Of a stretch of 64,000 nucleotides of DNA, positions 10,762-20,772 are shown piece by piece. How positions within the stretch are numbered: the stretch's first letter is position 1; each line of letters begins with the position of its first letter. A program made the translations under genes and the position numbers. The notes beneath the pieces are model-generated. The model saw only the letters and a program-made list of their open reading frames with translations. It ran no database searches and had not been told where the DNA came from. Source of the DNA: Gracilaria gracilis (Eukaryota > Rhodophyta > Florideophyceae > Gracilariales > Gracilariaceae); assembly GCA_030374805.1 (NCBI GenBank), contig JARGSG010000066.1, positions 248,001 to 312,000 on the forward strand, in the 5' to 3' direction.

Positions 10762-12197
10762 TTACCAGTCGTCTGGCCAAATGTCGAGTTCACCCTCCCG
10801 ATCTTCCGTGTCCACCTCGTCAGTGACGAGACAAGGGATCTCATCGTCTCCCGAGGGGAGGGCTTCCCCATTCGTGGGTAATCTCGACAGTGCGTCGGCT
10901 TGCGTGTTCAGCGCTCCCTTCTTATACACGACTTGAAAGTCGAATTCCGCTAGGCGGAGCCTCCATCGGATGAGGCGTCCCGACGGGTCGGAGATGTTCA
11001 TTAACCACCTCAGTGAGGAATGGTCCGTGTACACGGTAAAGTGCACACCCATAAGATAGGGGCGGAGAGTTGCCAGAGCCCACACAACGGCGAGGCACTC
11101 TTTCTCCGAAACGGAGTAATTCCGTTCATGAACGCTGAGCGAACGCGACCAGTAACCAATGGGCTTACGTTCCCCTTCGGGGGTGGTTTGGAAAAGAGCG
11201 CAACCCACTTGGTAGTCTCTCGAATCCGTGTCCACGGAGTACGGTAGTTCAGGTTTTGGCAACGATAGAATCGAAGCAGATGTGACAGCCTCCTTCAAGG
11301 AGTTAAACGCCTCTGTCTGGACTGGTGTGAAGGGTACCAGTTTCGGTGGCTGGTCTTTCCGTAGTAGTGCGTGGAGGGGTGCCGCAATATCTGAGAAATT
11401 CGGGACGAACCGTCGGTAGACGTTGACCAATCGCAAGAAGAAGCGCAATTCCGTTTGGGTTCGCGGTTCCTTCGCCTTGGCGAGGGACGTCACTCGAGCT
11501 TCCTCGATCGACAACCGTCCTGGACGGATAACGTGGCCCAAGTACTTCACGTTGTTTGTGAAGAATTCACACTTCCTCAGTTTGAGGGGAATTCCTGCGT
11601 CACGCAGTGTGGTCATTACCTCCCTTACGTGGGTGAGATGATCGTCCAGATTACTGGAGAAGACAATTATGTCATCGGTAAACTAGACACGTCCGCCACT
11701 TAAAGCGGTTCAACAGGATGTCGATAGCACGCTGAAATGTAGCGGGGGCGTTGGTGAGACCAAACGGCATACGCTTGAAGCGGAAAGACCCAGAGTGACA
11801 TACAAACGCGGTCTTATCGCGGTCTTCCTCCATTACGCGGACTTGCAAATATCCCCGATTGGCGTCCAATGCCGTGAATACGGTTGCGTTTCCGAGCGAA
11901 TCGATAAAGGCGTCTATGCGGGGATTGAGTACGTGTCCCTGATCGTCACGGCATTGAGCCGGCGGTAGTCGACACAGAATCTCCAGGTTCCGTCGGCCTT
12001 GATTGCCAGTACTACTGGGGACGCTTAGGGTGACTGAGCGGGCTCAATCACGCCTGCGCGGAGCATCTTGTCCACTTGGAACTGCTCTTCTTCCCGAGCC
12101 TTCGGTCCTGCCCTGTAAGGGGGTTGCCAAACGGGTCGCGCGTCCGGTAGCAAATCAATCCGGTGTTCCGTTGTATTTATCTCACCAAGAGATCCAT
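10762..12197 (-). pseudogene. Gypsy A reverse transcriptase and RNase H fossil
   Basis: Minus-strand frames with Ty3/gypsy RT signatures (FTALDANRGYLQV, RMPFGLTNAPATFQ), then RNase H of the type found after RT (YSVSEKECLAVVWAL, TVYTDHSSLRWLM, LNTQADALSRLP). Part of a broken element. Confidence 0.9.
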
Positions 12198-12198
12198 C

Positions 12199-13346
12199 CT
12201 ACATTGGGGTAAATTCCCGTAACATATCTCTCAGACGTTCACGGTGTGATTCCGGCACGTGGCCGAGATCGAACTTCTCAAGAGCCTTCACGAGATCAAT
12301 CCGGTCATAGCTCGTTGGGCCATGTTCCGTATCGGATGCTGGCGCAGGCGCGGTTTCCGAGTCACTCGACAATTTATCCGTTGAAACCGGAGTTGTGAAG
12401 GGAGTATTCTCCCCCTCCTTAGACGGAGCATCGGGTTGTCCCGGATTTTCGCCCTGTTTTGAGGAAACCAAACCGAGGACATTGGCAGCCGTCATTCGGG
12501 TAAGGAGCATCGCGAGTGGGTGCGGTGTGACCGATCCAATGACTTGGTTCTTTACCAGATACTGGGGGTTGTTGCCAAGATTGGCAACAAGTATCCGGAA
12601 AGGAGCATTCGGTGACACCTGTGCAACACCGTTCGCCACTGCGAGATGATACTTCTCGTACAACGAGGAAATGGATTGAATAACCCGAAGGCCGTGTTGA
12701 CGGGAATGAACCTGCACCATTACTTGGGATTCTGGTGGAATCCATACCGACGCTGCGAGGCGGAGTTTTGTGAACTCACGAGTCGCTGGTGGTGGTTTTT
12801 GCGCAGCAGGTAGTGGAACTTGTTTCCCCGATGCACGCTTCAGCGGCCGATGAAGTATCGGGACCGACGTACCGTCTTCGAATTCCACAAGCCTGAGGCG
12901 GGGTCTGATTGCGGCGACGAATCTGTCGCAGTAATCACATCCCAAAATAACTGGGGCAGCCAATGACCGACATACCACAAAGTCGAGCTTGACCACGGAG
13001 GTCCCCAAACGCACGACTAATTCGATTGTTCCCACCGTTGTTAACGGGTTGTTATTCGCGTAGGCGAAGTCGGGCGTCGCTTCCCGGGGAATACGTGTCC
13101 GCACCAGCGGTGGCAGGAGGACTCGCTGATAAAGTTCGGCCCTGCACCGGTGCCTAATACCGTGAGAGTGCGCACCATAAACTGGGTAGTGAGGCCAAGG
13201 TCGGCATAACCTTTATAGTTACGCTTGGCCATCACGAGGACTCTATCCGGGAACCGGTTTTTCTTTACCCGTATCCACGGTCGACGAAGAACACCCAAAT
13301 GTTCCGAGTCCGCGTCAGCGGTGTCTTTCCTCGAAAGGATCTTCAC
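12199..13346 (-). pseudogene. Gypsy A aspartic protease region fossil
   Basis: Minus-strand frames containing a retropepsin-like segment (LTVLGTGAGPNFI here, LDTGAG in copy B) followed by VVCRSLAAPVILGCDYCDRF, which matches the family's second half (hydrophobic strand then ILG). It leads into the RT region. Part of a broken element. Confidence 0.8.
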
Positions 13347-13422
13347 CGAGGAGCAAGGCGGCTTCGCCTCCGACGTCGGCAGCCTCTGCTCTAAGGACGC
13401 CTCTCCAGAATGGGAAACTTGT

Positions 13423-15614
13423 TTAGTTTCCCTGGGCTTCCGCCTGCGGCGGCTGTCCAGGTTTTTCGATCACCAGTGCTTGGGCACGTTGGCCTCGGGG
13501 TCCCGCAACAGCGGTGTTTGGATCGTCCACGACGCGGTGTACCGGTGCTACCGGATGAGCCGGCTGTGCCGCAGCACGCTGGTAGGTCGGCGCTGTCGGT
13601 ACAACGTGGGCGAAGTCCGTCTTGGCCCGGAGATACGACGTCATTGGGACGGAACGCTTCTCCTCTGGAGTGAGGGCCTCATAGTTCACCGTCACCTTGC
13701 CCAGGTCTCTCATGGAGAGAAGGTACTGGGGTGACGTGTGACCATGGGTATAGCAGAGATGGCATATCAACGCTATCAATGCGTGCCTACCCTGTCGAAG
13801 GGGCCCACTCCGGTTATCCGTGAAACGTCCCGCTGGGCGGCTGTCCTGCCATCCTGGTCGTTGGAAGCGGGTTCCTCCGTTCGAGTACGGTATGTAAGGC
13901 CCGGGTGGCATCAGCATAAAGCACGGTGCCGTCCTGAGCGGTTTCGAAGGAGGCGTCCGTCGTCGACGGGAGGTCCGTTGTAGGAATGGAGTCGATATCG
14001 CCGTGGGCGAGCTGGACGTTATCGTACTCCTTCGGAGGTGCTTCATCCGCGACGAGTGACAGAGATGGGGATTTCATTTCCATCAACAACGCCTTGGTGG
14101 ACTTAGATCGAGTACTCGGGGCTCTGGCGTGGAGGGAGTCACCTTGAGCTCGTGCATACTGGATGAGCTCCAGGTAGGTGATCTTCCACCTATCCTCGCG
14201 ATAGTGGGCGACCAGGGTCCCGATAGCCGGTTCGAGTCCGTCGATGAACATCGTACAACGCTCTGTAGTGGGATAGACATTACCACAACGGTGGAAAGTT
14301 TTGTTCAGGCGTACCGAAAAATCGGTTTCCGTTTCGCCTGAGCGTTGACGTGTGTCTCGCAGAGCGAGTATCGCCGACTGAATGGCACCATTCGTGGCAT
14401 ATGACCGTAGCAGGTATTGCACCGCTTCGGTCCAGCAATTAACCCCTCCTTCGGAGGCCCGCGAAGAACCCCTTACAGAGTGATACTGGTCCTCGGCCAC
14501 ACCACGTAGGAAATACGGTAAGGCAATTTAGGCCTGTCCCTCATTCATCCCGAGTATATCGGCTTCCACGACGAAGCGGGCGAGAAAATCTAGCACCAAG
14601 ATTGGGTCTCCTCCAGTAAACAACTGGTTACGAAGCGAGAGCTGCATTCGTTTGATGCAATCCTTCAACCTTGCCCGTACCACGGGGTGTTCGATCCAAA
14701 GAGAAGTCTTCCAAACGGTAATACCGGTATGACAACAGCTTCTCGTAGAGAGGGTTGGTGGGCTTCAGGACTTTCAATCCCGCGTGCTTCCGTCCTTTCG
14801 CACGAGCACGAACCGCACCTTGCGTGACTGCAGACCGCTTAGAGCGTGACGCCCGTATAGCACGGTCTTCGTCAGAAGACGAGTCTGACGAGTCAGCATT
14901 GTCCGAATTGTTCGGGTTCGCATCCGACGAAGTCGACGAGCCTGAACCCTGATCGCCCTGTTGGCCCTTCCGGTTGCGGCGGTTCTTCTCGCGTGCCGAG
15001 TTCTTGGCCCTGTGCGACACAGCAACTGGCTCCACCGGAGTGGGAGCATCCATCGGAATGATTTGCTCCAGCATCTCTAGGCGGTCTCTTACAGGATCAA
15101 ATCAGTCCTGAATTCCTTCTACGAAGGTGGCGGGTTGACCAAAGCACTCCAACATTTTGTGGACGTCGGACCGTAACGTACGAAGATCCTCAGAAATACC
15201 CGTTGCACGGGAGTCTTCCTCCTGTTGGCGTAGAATGTTGACCACCCCTACAAGGGAGTTGTGAGCAGTGCCCAGCTGCCGCAACTGCTCTTCCAAAGCT
15301 GTACCCTGGGGGATGTTGTCCTCCTCCCGATGGGATTGAACCACCGCGGCCGCGGGTGTAGCCGTAGCAGACGGAGCTGCAGCAGTAACGGCCAGGGCCG
15401 GACCACCACCATCATTAGGGGGAAGCAACGGGGCAAAGGGGAGTGTCCTGTGCTTCGGTTGTTGGCCCGACGTCTTTGACGGATTGTTCACAGCAAGGGT
15501 GGAGCCACAAGGCCTGGGGATGCGTGAGACGAACCGATCATCCCCAGCGACATCACCGCTGTGGGAACGACTGCGAGTAACCGCAGCTTCCGTCTCAGAC
15601 GGTTTTTGAGACAT
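13423..15614 (-). pseudogene. Gypsy A gag fossil
   Basis: Starts at the Met at 15614 (MSQKPSETEAAVTRSRSHSG), about 120 bases from the 5' LTR. A Ser/Asp-rich, coiled and Arg-rich N-terminal half is followed by a retrotransposon gag helix-rich part (GETETDFSVRLNKTFHRCG, YRGDR-type positions). No CCHC knuckle was seen; a C-x2-C near LICHLCYTHGH resembles one. Broken. Confidence 0.78.
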
Positions 15615-15709
15615 GATTTCTCAACCAAAGATGCAACGGGAATCTTCCAGAAGTAGCAACGAAACCTCAAAGAGGAAAAACACACACGAGTACGTTTTAA
15701 ACCAAATAT

Positions 15710-15731
15710 CCGATTCTAGGTCGGGAGACCA
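15710..15731 (-). other. Gypsy A primer binding site
   Basis: Three bases from the 5' LTR, the minus strand reads TGGTCTCCCGACCTAGAATC and continues two more bases. It is complementary to a tRNA 3' end with CCA, discriminator A, acceptor strand TCGGGAG and the start of a T arm. The same 22 bases occur in copy B. Confidence 0.75.
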
Positions 15732-15734
15732 CTT

Positions 15735-16501
15735 TAAAGTGCAACGCCGGAGGCGGAAAGACACCACGAAGACGTTCGAGATCTTCCTCCGTAGGAGGGT
15801 AGTCAGCAGACAGAGCCTCTCTGGCAAGGCACGACTAAGTCGGGTGTAAGCCGAGGCCAAGCCGTCACGACGGGCATAGAGAGTTGAGCAAGGATCGGTG
15901 CTGGCAACACGTGTGTGGGTGAACGGGTCCTTGAGAGAGGCACGAGTCCACGGAAGTGGGGAAATAGAAGAGGAATCCGCGAGAGCGGGGGATGGGAAGA
16001 AGGAAAAGGAGGAAAGGGCAAAAGGCTACGGTAAACACCGGGGTTATCCCTGTACAGGGTCGAACGCGACACAAGCGGGAGACACTCCCACGAATGGGTC
16101 CTGTTAGGTGACGCAGGGAGGATACACTACCCGTAGGCAACGGAGTCTTTCTCCTTGAAGGAGTCGATGACCGCCGAAGGCGAAGAAGTATAGAGCCAAC
16201 CCTGGTTGGGGGAACTTTACTGTGCACGGCGGCGAGGTCGCCGCCGGGCTAAGTAGTGAGCTCGCACCAACACTAATTAAATAAACTAACTAAATTAGGC
16301 CCACGCCCAGTGGTAATTACCCACGCGCCGTGGCGCACGTCCCACGTGTACGTGGCCAACCTCCTGGCTCAACCGTGTCCAACGTGTCCTTCCCACTACA
16401 TTGGTTGTTACTATTCATATACTCCCATTTGGAGCACCCGCCCGACAGGTCGGAATATGACTAAGTAGTGAGAAACCTCCATCGGAGGGCGTTGCACTAC
16501 A
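15735..16501 (-). repeat. Gypsy A 5' LTR
   Basis: 767 bp, about 15 differences from 5088-5855 by eye, including changes in its last bases next to the primer site. Confidence 0.92.
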
Positions 16502-16842
16502 TCTTCTTTTACCTCTTCGTCCACCAATTGTTCCTTCTTTTGATCTTCTTCCTTGCCGATGCCCTTTCCAGTAACTCCTGCCTGCTTCCCTTCATTCTTC
16601 TGTGCATTCTTTTTTCCATTGTGTTTGACCTCACCAAGGTCAACCTCCTCTTGGTCATCATCAGGCGTGGAGCAAGAAACAGGTGTCCATGCAGTGGTCT
16701 TCTCACTGAAGGTCACATCTTGAGACACGATGACTCTGTTGTCATTAAGGATGTATACTCTGTAGCACCTTCCTGTTTCGTATCCGACCAGGATACCTTT
16801 GACAGCGCGCTTTTCGTACTTCGCGCTTCGCTGACGTCGCTA
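16502..16842 (-). pseudogene. Copia linker between integrase and RT (fossil)
   Basis: Minus-strand frame with the typical copia post-integrase motif (AVKGILVGYETGRCYRVY, then RVIVSQDVTFSEK) followed by a charged Lys/Glu-rich linker. It is bounded by the solo LTR on one side and gypsy A on the other. Confidence 0.82.
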
Positions 16843-16847
16843 TTTGG

Positions 16848-17399
16848 TGTGGTATAATGCACAAAAATGAGGGAGTCCGAAGCGGTCTTGAGACTGGAGC
16901 GGCGTTAGCGTACAGTCGTGTGACTGTAATGAATCCGAACGGTGAAGGAGGGCGGAAGCACCGGGCGGTCGAAGGGAAAGTAGACGGTCTGTATCACCAA
17001 GCGCGTACAGGTGCGCGCAGAAGGGTACGAACGGTCTGAGAAACCTTAGTAAAGTATACCGTGCGGTCTATCCTAAGTGCAAACTAACGAAGAAGACGTT
17101 CGGCAGAAGATGCTTGTCGTTTACGATTAGGGGCTTCGGGAGATCCGAACTACAACTAAATATCGGGTCTAGGCCCCATTACTAACTACTGTACGATCGG
17201 TCTAATATGCATTGTCACCACCCAGCACCACATAACTTGTACACGTGTCCAACTCGTACGCTCGGCCAACCCGTCCGGCACTCGATCACCAAATCGTACA
17301 CGTGGCGGTTCCACTGCACCAGCCCATCGTGCACTACCCCTTTGTACGTGAACGGCCGATCGGATACACTATGCACCAACTCAGGCCCACTATACTACA
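16848..17399. repeat. Solo LTR of a third retrotransposon family
   Basis: 552 bp starting TGTGGTATAATG and ending CACTATACTACA. The termini are imperfect 12-base inverted repeats with TG and CA at the ends. It is flanked on both sides by an identical TTTGG, a 5-base target duplication. It interrupts the copia coding region exactly: integrase sequence ends on one side and the post-integrase motif resumes on the other. No coding content. It matches neither the gypsy nor the copia LTR in this window. Confidence 0.82.
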
Positions 17400-18257
17400 T
17401 TTGGGAATGTGCACATAACACTGTGCCCCAAATGTTCGCAAGTGAGATATGTCAGGCTTCATGCCGTTGAAGGCTTCTACTGGAGTCATGTCGGGGTTAC
17501 CTTCTCGTCGAACAAATGTTCGATGCCGTAAGTATTTTGCTGTATTTACAGCCTCCGTCCACAGTTGACGGCTGTGGGGTGTCTCTTCAATCGTCCTTAG
17601 CATGGTCCCAGTCTTGTCATTGAGAGATCGATTGAGTCTCTCTGCCTTTCCATTTGACTCTGGACTGTAGGCTGGGCTCGATTCCATTATTACACCTTTA
17701 CCATTCATCCAGGCCATCATGAAGTTTGATAGGTACTCACCTGCGTTATCACACCTGAAACGCTTGAGTACACGCCCTGACTGAATCTTAAAGACTGAGA
17801 TCATATCCTTCACCTGATTCTCCACCTGGTTCTTGGTTCTCATGAACCGTACTGATGACATACAGCTTTTTTCATCATACGTCGTCACGACGTTCTTAGA
17901 CTTGGATAGGCTCTCGACCTTCATAGGTCCCATCACATCTGAATGAACGAGATCCAGTACTTCCATGTTCTGCCTTGAGGTCTTGCTCGGTTTCCGCGGT
18001 GCTCGCATAGCTTTGCATTCTGTACATGGCTCACAGTGTCTGAAGTCCTGTACCTGGGCCTTTGCTACACCATTGATGATCCCCAACGTCTTTGGAATGT
18101 ACTCAAGGATAGCATGACCAAGACGCTTATGCCAAGTTAGAGCAAAACTGTCCTGCCCGCTCGCGATCAGAACGATTGTGCCTTTTGCATCAATGGGTTC
18201 AAGCCTGATCCCATACAGTCCAGAGGTCTGTTCTCTACTAATTTTCAGAAGGTTCAT
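17400..18257 (-). pseudogene. Copia GAG-pre-integrase and integrase fossil
   Basis: Minus-strand frame: HKRLGH of the GAG-pre-integrase domain, a Cys pair CEPCTECKAMR, then the integrase core with LDLVHSDVMGPM, FRCDNAGEYLS and AYSPESNGKAERLNRSL, and the copia motif LRTFGAQCYVHIP. Cut by the solo LTR. Part of a broken element. Confidence 0.9.
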
Positions 18258-18315
18258 ATTACTCTGTTCTACGATGGCAGTAATCTCTGCTCTTCATCAT
18301 CTGACATTAAAACCG

Positions 18316-18731
18316 TCATGTACCCACAACGTCTGATAGCACTAACAGACAGTAGGTTACACACGAGCTCTGGTACATACAGTACGTTGTACAGACAAAT
18401 CTTTGCGTGTTCCCACCATCATCAGTAATCCAGCACTCTACCTTGCCCTCACCCTGCACGGGAAGTTTGGTTCCGTCTCCAACAGAGACGCTCTTCTTTG
18501 CCGATCCATGCAACCAGTGACGAAGTAGTCCTGGTTGTTTCTCATATTTTTCGAGGCTCCAGAGTCTAGGTACCAACAACGGTCTTGTCCCGGACGAGTT
18601 CTGTGGTTCGAAATGTACCCTGTCTCCTTCCAGACTACATCTCCATCAGCCTTACTGCCGCCAGTGAGTTCAATAGTGTCCCACACCGAAAAAACTTCAT
18701 CTTCGAAGTCGATGACAACCAAACCAGCCAC
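18316..18731 (-). pseudogene. Copia protease fossil
   Basis: Minus-strand frames with WYLDSGASKNM, the copia aspartic-protease active-site motif, preceded by VVIDFEDEVFSVWDTIEL. Part of a broken element. Confidence 0.82.
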
Positions 18732-18739
18732 AATGCTGT

Positions 18740-19012
18740 CGTTACCGACTTTCTGTCCACGGTCATGGTCTCGGCCCGCCTCTTTCTTACGGGAGCGGTT
18801 ACTGTTTCCCTTGTAGTTCTTGCTAAGCGGATTCTTCCAGCAGTCGGGCTTGATCCCAAAGAGACACGTAGATATCCATTAGATGCGGCGTAGACACCCG
18901 TGTGACGTACAGTAGAGCTCACACATGTCTGCTTGAAATGCTTTAGATGTCCAAAAAGTAATTTATTGAGAAGGAAAGCAGTATGTGGCCACCCAGACGA
19001 TGTCTATTCTAC
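18740..19012 (-). pseudogene. Copia gag zinc-knuckle remnant
   Basis: Weak minus-strand similarity to a CCHC knuckle ending in DCWKNP, followed by a basic Ser/Arg/Asn-rich linker to the protease. It stops at the target site of the Harbinger-like element. Confidence 0.5.
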
Positions 19013-19015
19013 TTA

Positions 19016-19048
19016 GGCCCGTTCTGAACAGACCATGAAATCATGAAT
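19016..19048 (+). repeat. Left terminal inverted repeat of the Harbinger-like element
   Basis: Starts GGCCCGTTCTGAACAGACC; 29 of 33 positions match the inverted right end. Preceded by TTA. Confidence 0.8.
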
Positions 19049-19454
19049 GGGCAAAAACATGTACGAGGAATACTTTGAGTTTTCTAACTTTACCTCTGTA
19101 AATTGAAGCCCAAACGTGCCCTGGGACCTTTTCTCTTGTACCCCTAGTGGGCCTTGCTCTCCATGTACGTATGCACAATGTGCATACCGGAGCCCGTATC
19201 TCGCGGCCAGCGTGCCGTGGCACCATGCCGTCATACAAGGTATTGTACGACCATGTTCGTGCTTACCGTCGTTTTCGCCCTGAGAACTCTACGCTAGAAC
19301 GCAGAGGTCCGAAGAAGAGTTGATCCGATTTCTACCAATGCCGCGATCACGAAGACACATCTTTTTCACCTTTAAATTAACCGTCTAGGCTAGGTGACTG
19401 GACGCTATTTCTGCTCTCAAACATACGTTTCTACCTGCCTCTATACAATTATAT

Positions 19455-20715
19455 ATGGCAGCGTTTGTATCTAACAGCGGATCTACCAACAAGATTTTCC
19501 TCAGGTCATGCGTGGTTGTCGACTTCTACCGCACTGCATTTAACGCATTTCGAGGCGCGTACTCTATCGCAAAACCGACTACCTGGCGTCGATCTGCGGT
19601 GGTACATCCGGTTGCAGTTTTTGATGAGATCAAGAAGAAGCTAAATGCCGCGACTTTCAAACGCGCGTTTCGCGTCTCCAAAGAAGTTCTAGAGATACTT
19701 CATGGAAAGGTGGCACCGCACTTGCAAAAGAAACTGGAAATGGGAGAGCGTTCTAAGAGGAAGACCGTCCTTCCAAATACGCGCTTAGCAATTACGCTAA
19801 AATTGCTAGCGGGCGGTAGCTATCTCGATGTGATGTTCGGTTTCAGCGTTGGACAGAGTACAGCTTACTCAATATTTCACGAAACGCTAAAATTTCTTAC
19901 GAAGACGTTGCGATTGACCTGAATTCGTTCTACGCTTGGTGGCCTTAATGACCTTGCGCTTGGATTAAAGCACTCTAGGAAGCGGATGAGTCCGTTCTTT
20001 GGATGCATTGATGCATTAGACGGAATTGCGATCAAGACCAGGAAGCTTTCGTGTCGTTACGCCGCAGCGTACTACTGCCGTAAGGGGTATTACGCACTGC
20101 CTGTCTCTTGTGGATTCATTGTACCGATTTAAGGACGTCTCTATACGCTGCGTGGGGTCTACTCATGATGCTTTAGCCCACACTTTCTCGAGGTTGGGTA
20201 AGTATCTGGCCGATAGAAGACTTCCGTTGGAATTCTGGATTGCAGGAGACGAAGCATACGTTTGCACAAAGAGCCATATATCACCCATTCCGATGTCGCA
20301 GATTAAACATCCAGGGCAAGACGCCTTTAATTTCTTCCTGTCGTCGCTTCGAATCCACGTTGAACAAGCGTTTGGTATGCCTGTTGCACGTTGGCGGATT
20401 CTGAGCAGGTTGGAGTTCGACTTATCTGTAAGTTCCGAGATTATCGTCGTTTGTATGAAGCTCCACAAATTCTGCGTGGACCACAAAGATGCGGGCTGTA
20501 GAGATGTGACAGAGGACGAGGTCTGTCAACGTAAGGATGAAGTGCGTGCGTGGTATGACACATGCAAGTCACGGAGTTGGGAAGTAGAGGATTCTGACTC
20601 CCCTACGTCGTCCATCTCGTGCAAACGAGAGGATCTTGTGGCAATCATAAAAGAAAAGGGTCTCAAGCGACCCTCTCTTCTTGGGGTGCCAACTGCGTGC
20701 AACGGAGACTGGTAA
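19455..20715 (+). pseudogene. Harbinger (HARBI1-like) DDE transposase
   Basis: N-terminal helix-turn-helix-like part (RAFRVSKEVLEILHGKV, then RLAITLKLLAGGSYLDVMFGF), then the DDE nuclease: Asp in CIDALDG (about 20010), Asp in GSTHDA (about 20167) and Glu in HVEQAFG (about 20362). All three acidic residues and the intermediate RKGYYALPV are kept. The gene is broken: a TGA at about 19918-19920 stays in frame with the following sequence, and the frame shifts between about 20095 and 20115. This is a DNA transposon gene, so these are ordinary decay marks. It would have cut at TTA targets with help from the second element protein at the other end. Confidence 0.87.
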
Positions 20716-20772
20716 AATCTTCAGGCATGCTCAGTAAACTGCAATCTATTTTACTTTACCTTTTGCTCCTAT

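Larger units (their letters stand above)
5088..16501 (-). mobile_element. Ty3/gypsy chromovirus-type element, copy A
   Basis: An 11.4 kb element on the minus strand, inserted in the copia element. LTRs lie at both ends and differ by about 2 percent by eye, so it is fairly young, yet it carries several breaks in its coding parts. Order from 15.7 to 5.9 kb: primer binding site, gag, protease, RT-RNase H, integrase, long C-terminal extension ending in a chromodomain, then an opposite-strand gene next to the 3' LTR. The flanking five bases are TTTTC and TCTTC, a target duplication matching at 4 of 5. Same family as copy B at 43810-55272. Confidence 0.92.
3176..19012 (-). mobile_element. Ty1/copia LTR retrotransposon, old, split by later insertions
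   Basis: Copia-order parts run right to left on the minus strand: zinc-knuckle gag remnant, protease, GAG-pre-integrase plus integrase, reverse transcriptase, RNase H and 3' LTR. A complete gypsy element (5088-16501) sits between integrase and reverse transcriptase, and a solo LTR (16848-17399) sits just after the integrase. The right limit is set by the Harbinger-like element that begins at 19016; no 5' LTR is seen there. The element is broken, with several breaks besides the insertions. It must predate gypsy A, whose LTRs differ by only about 2 percent. Confidence 0.85.
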
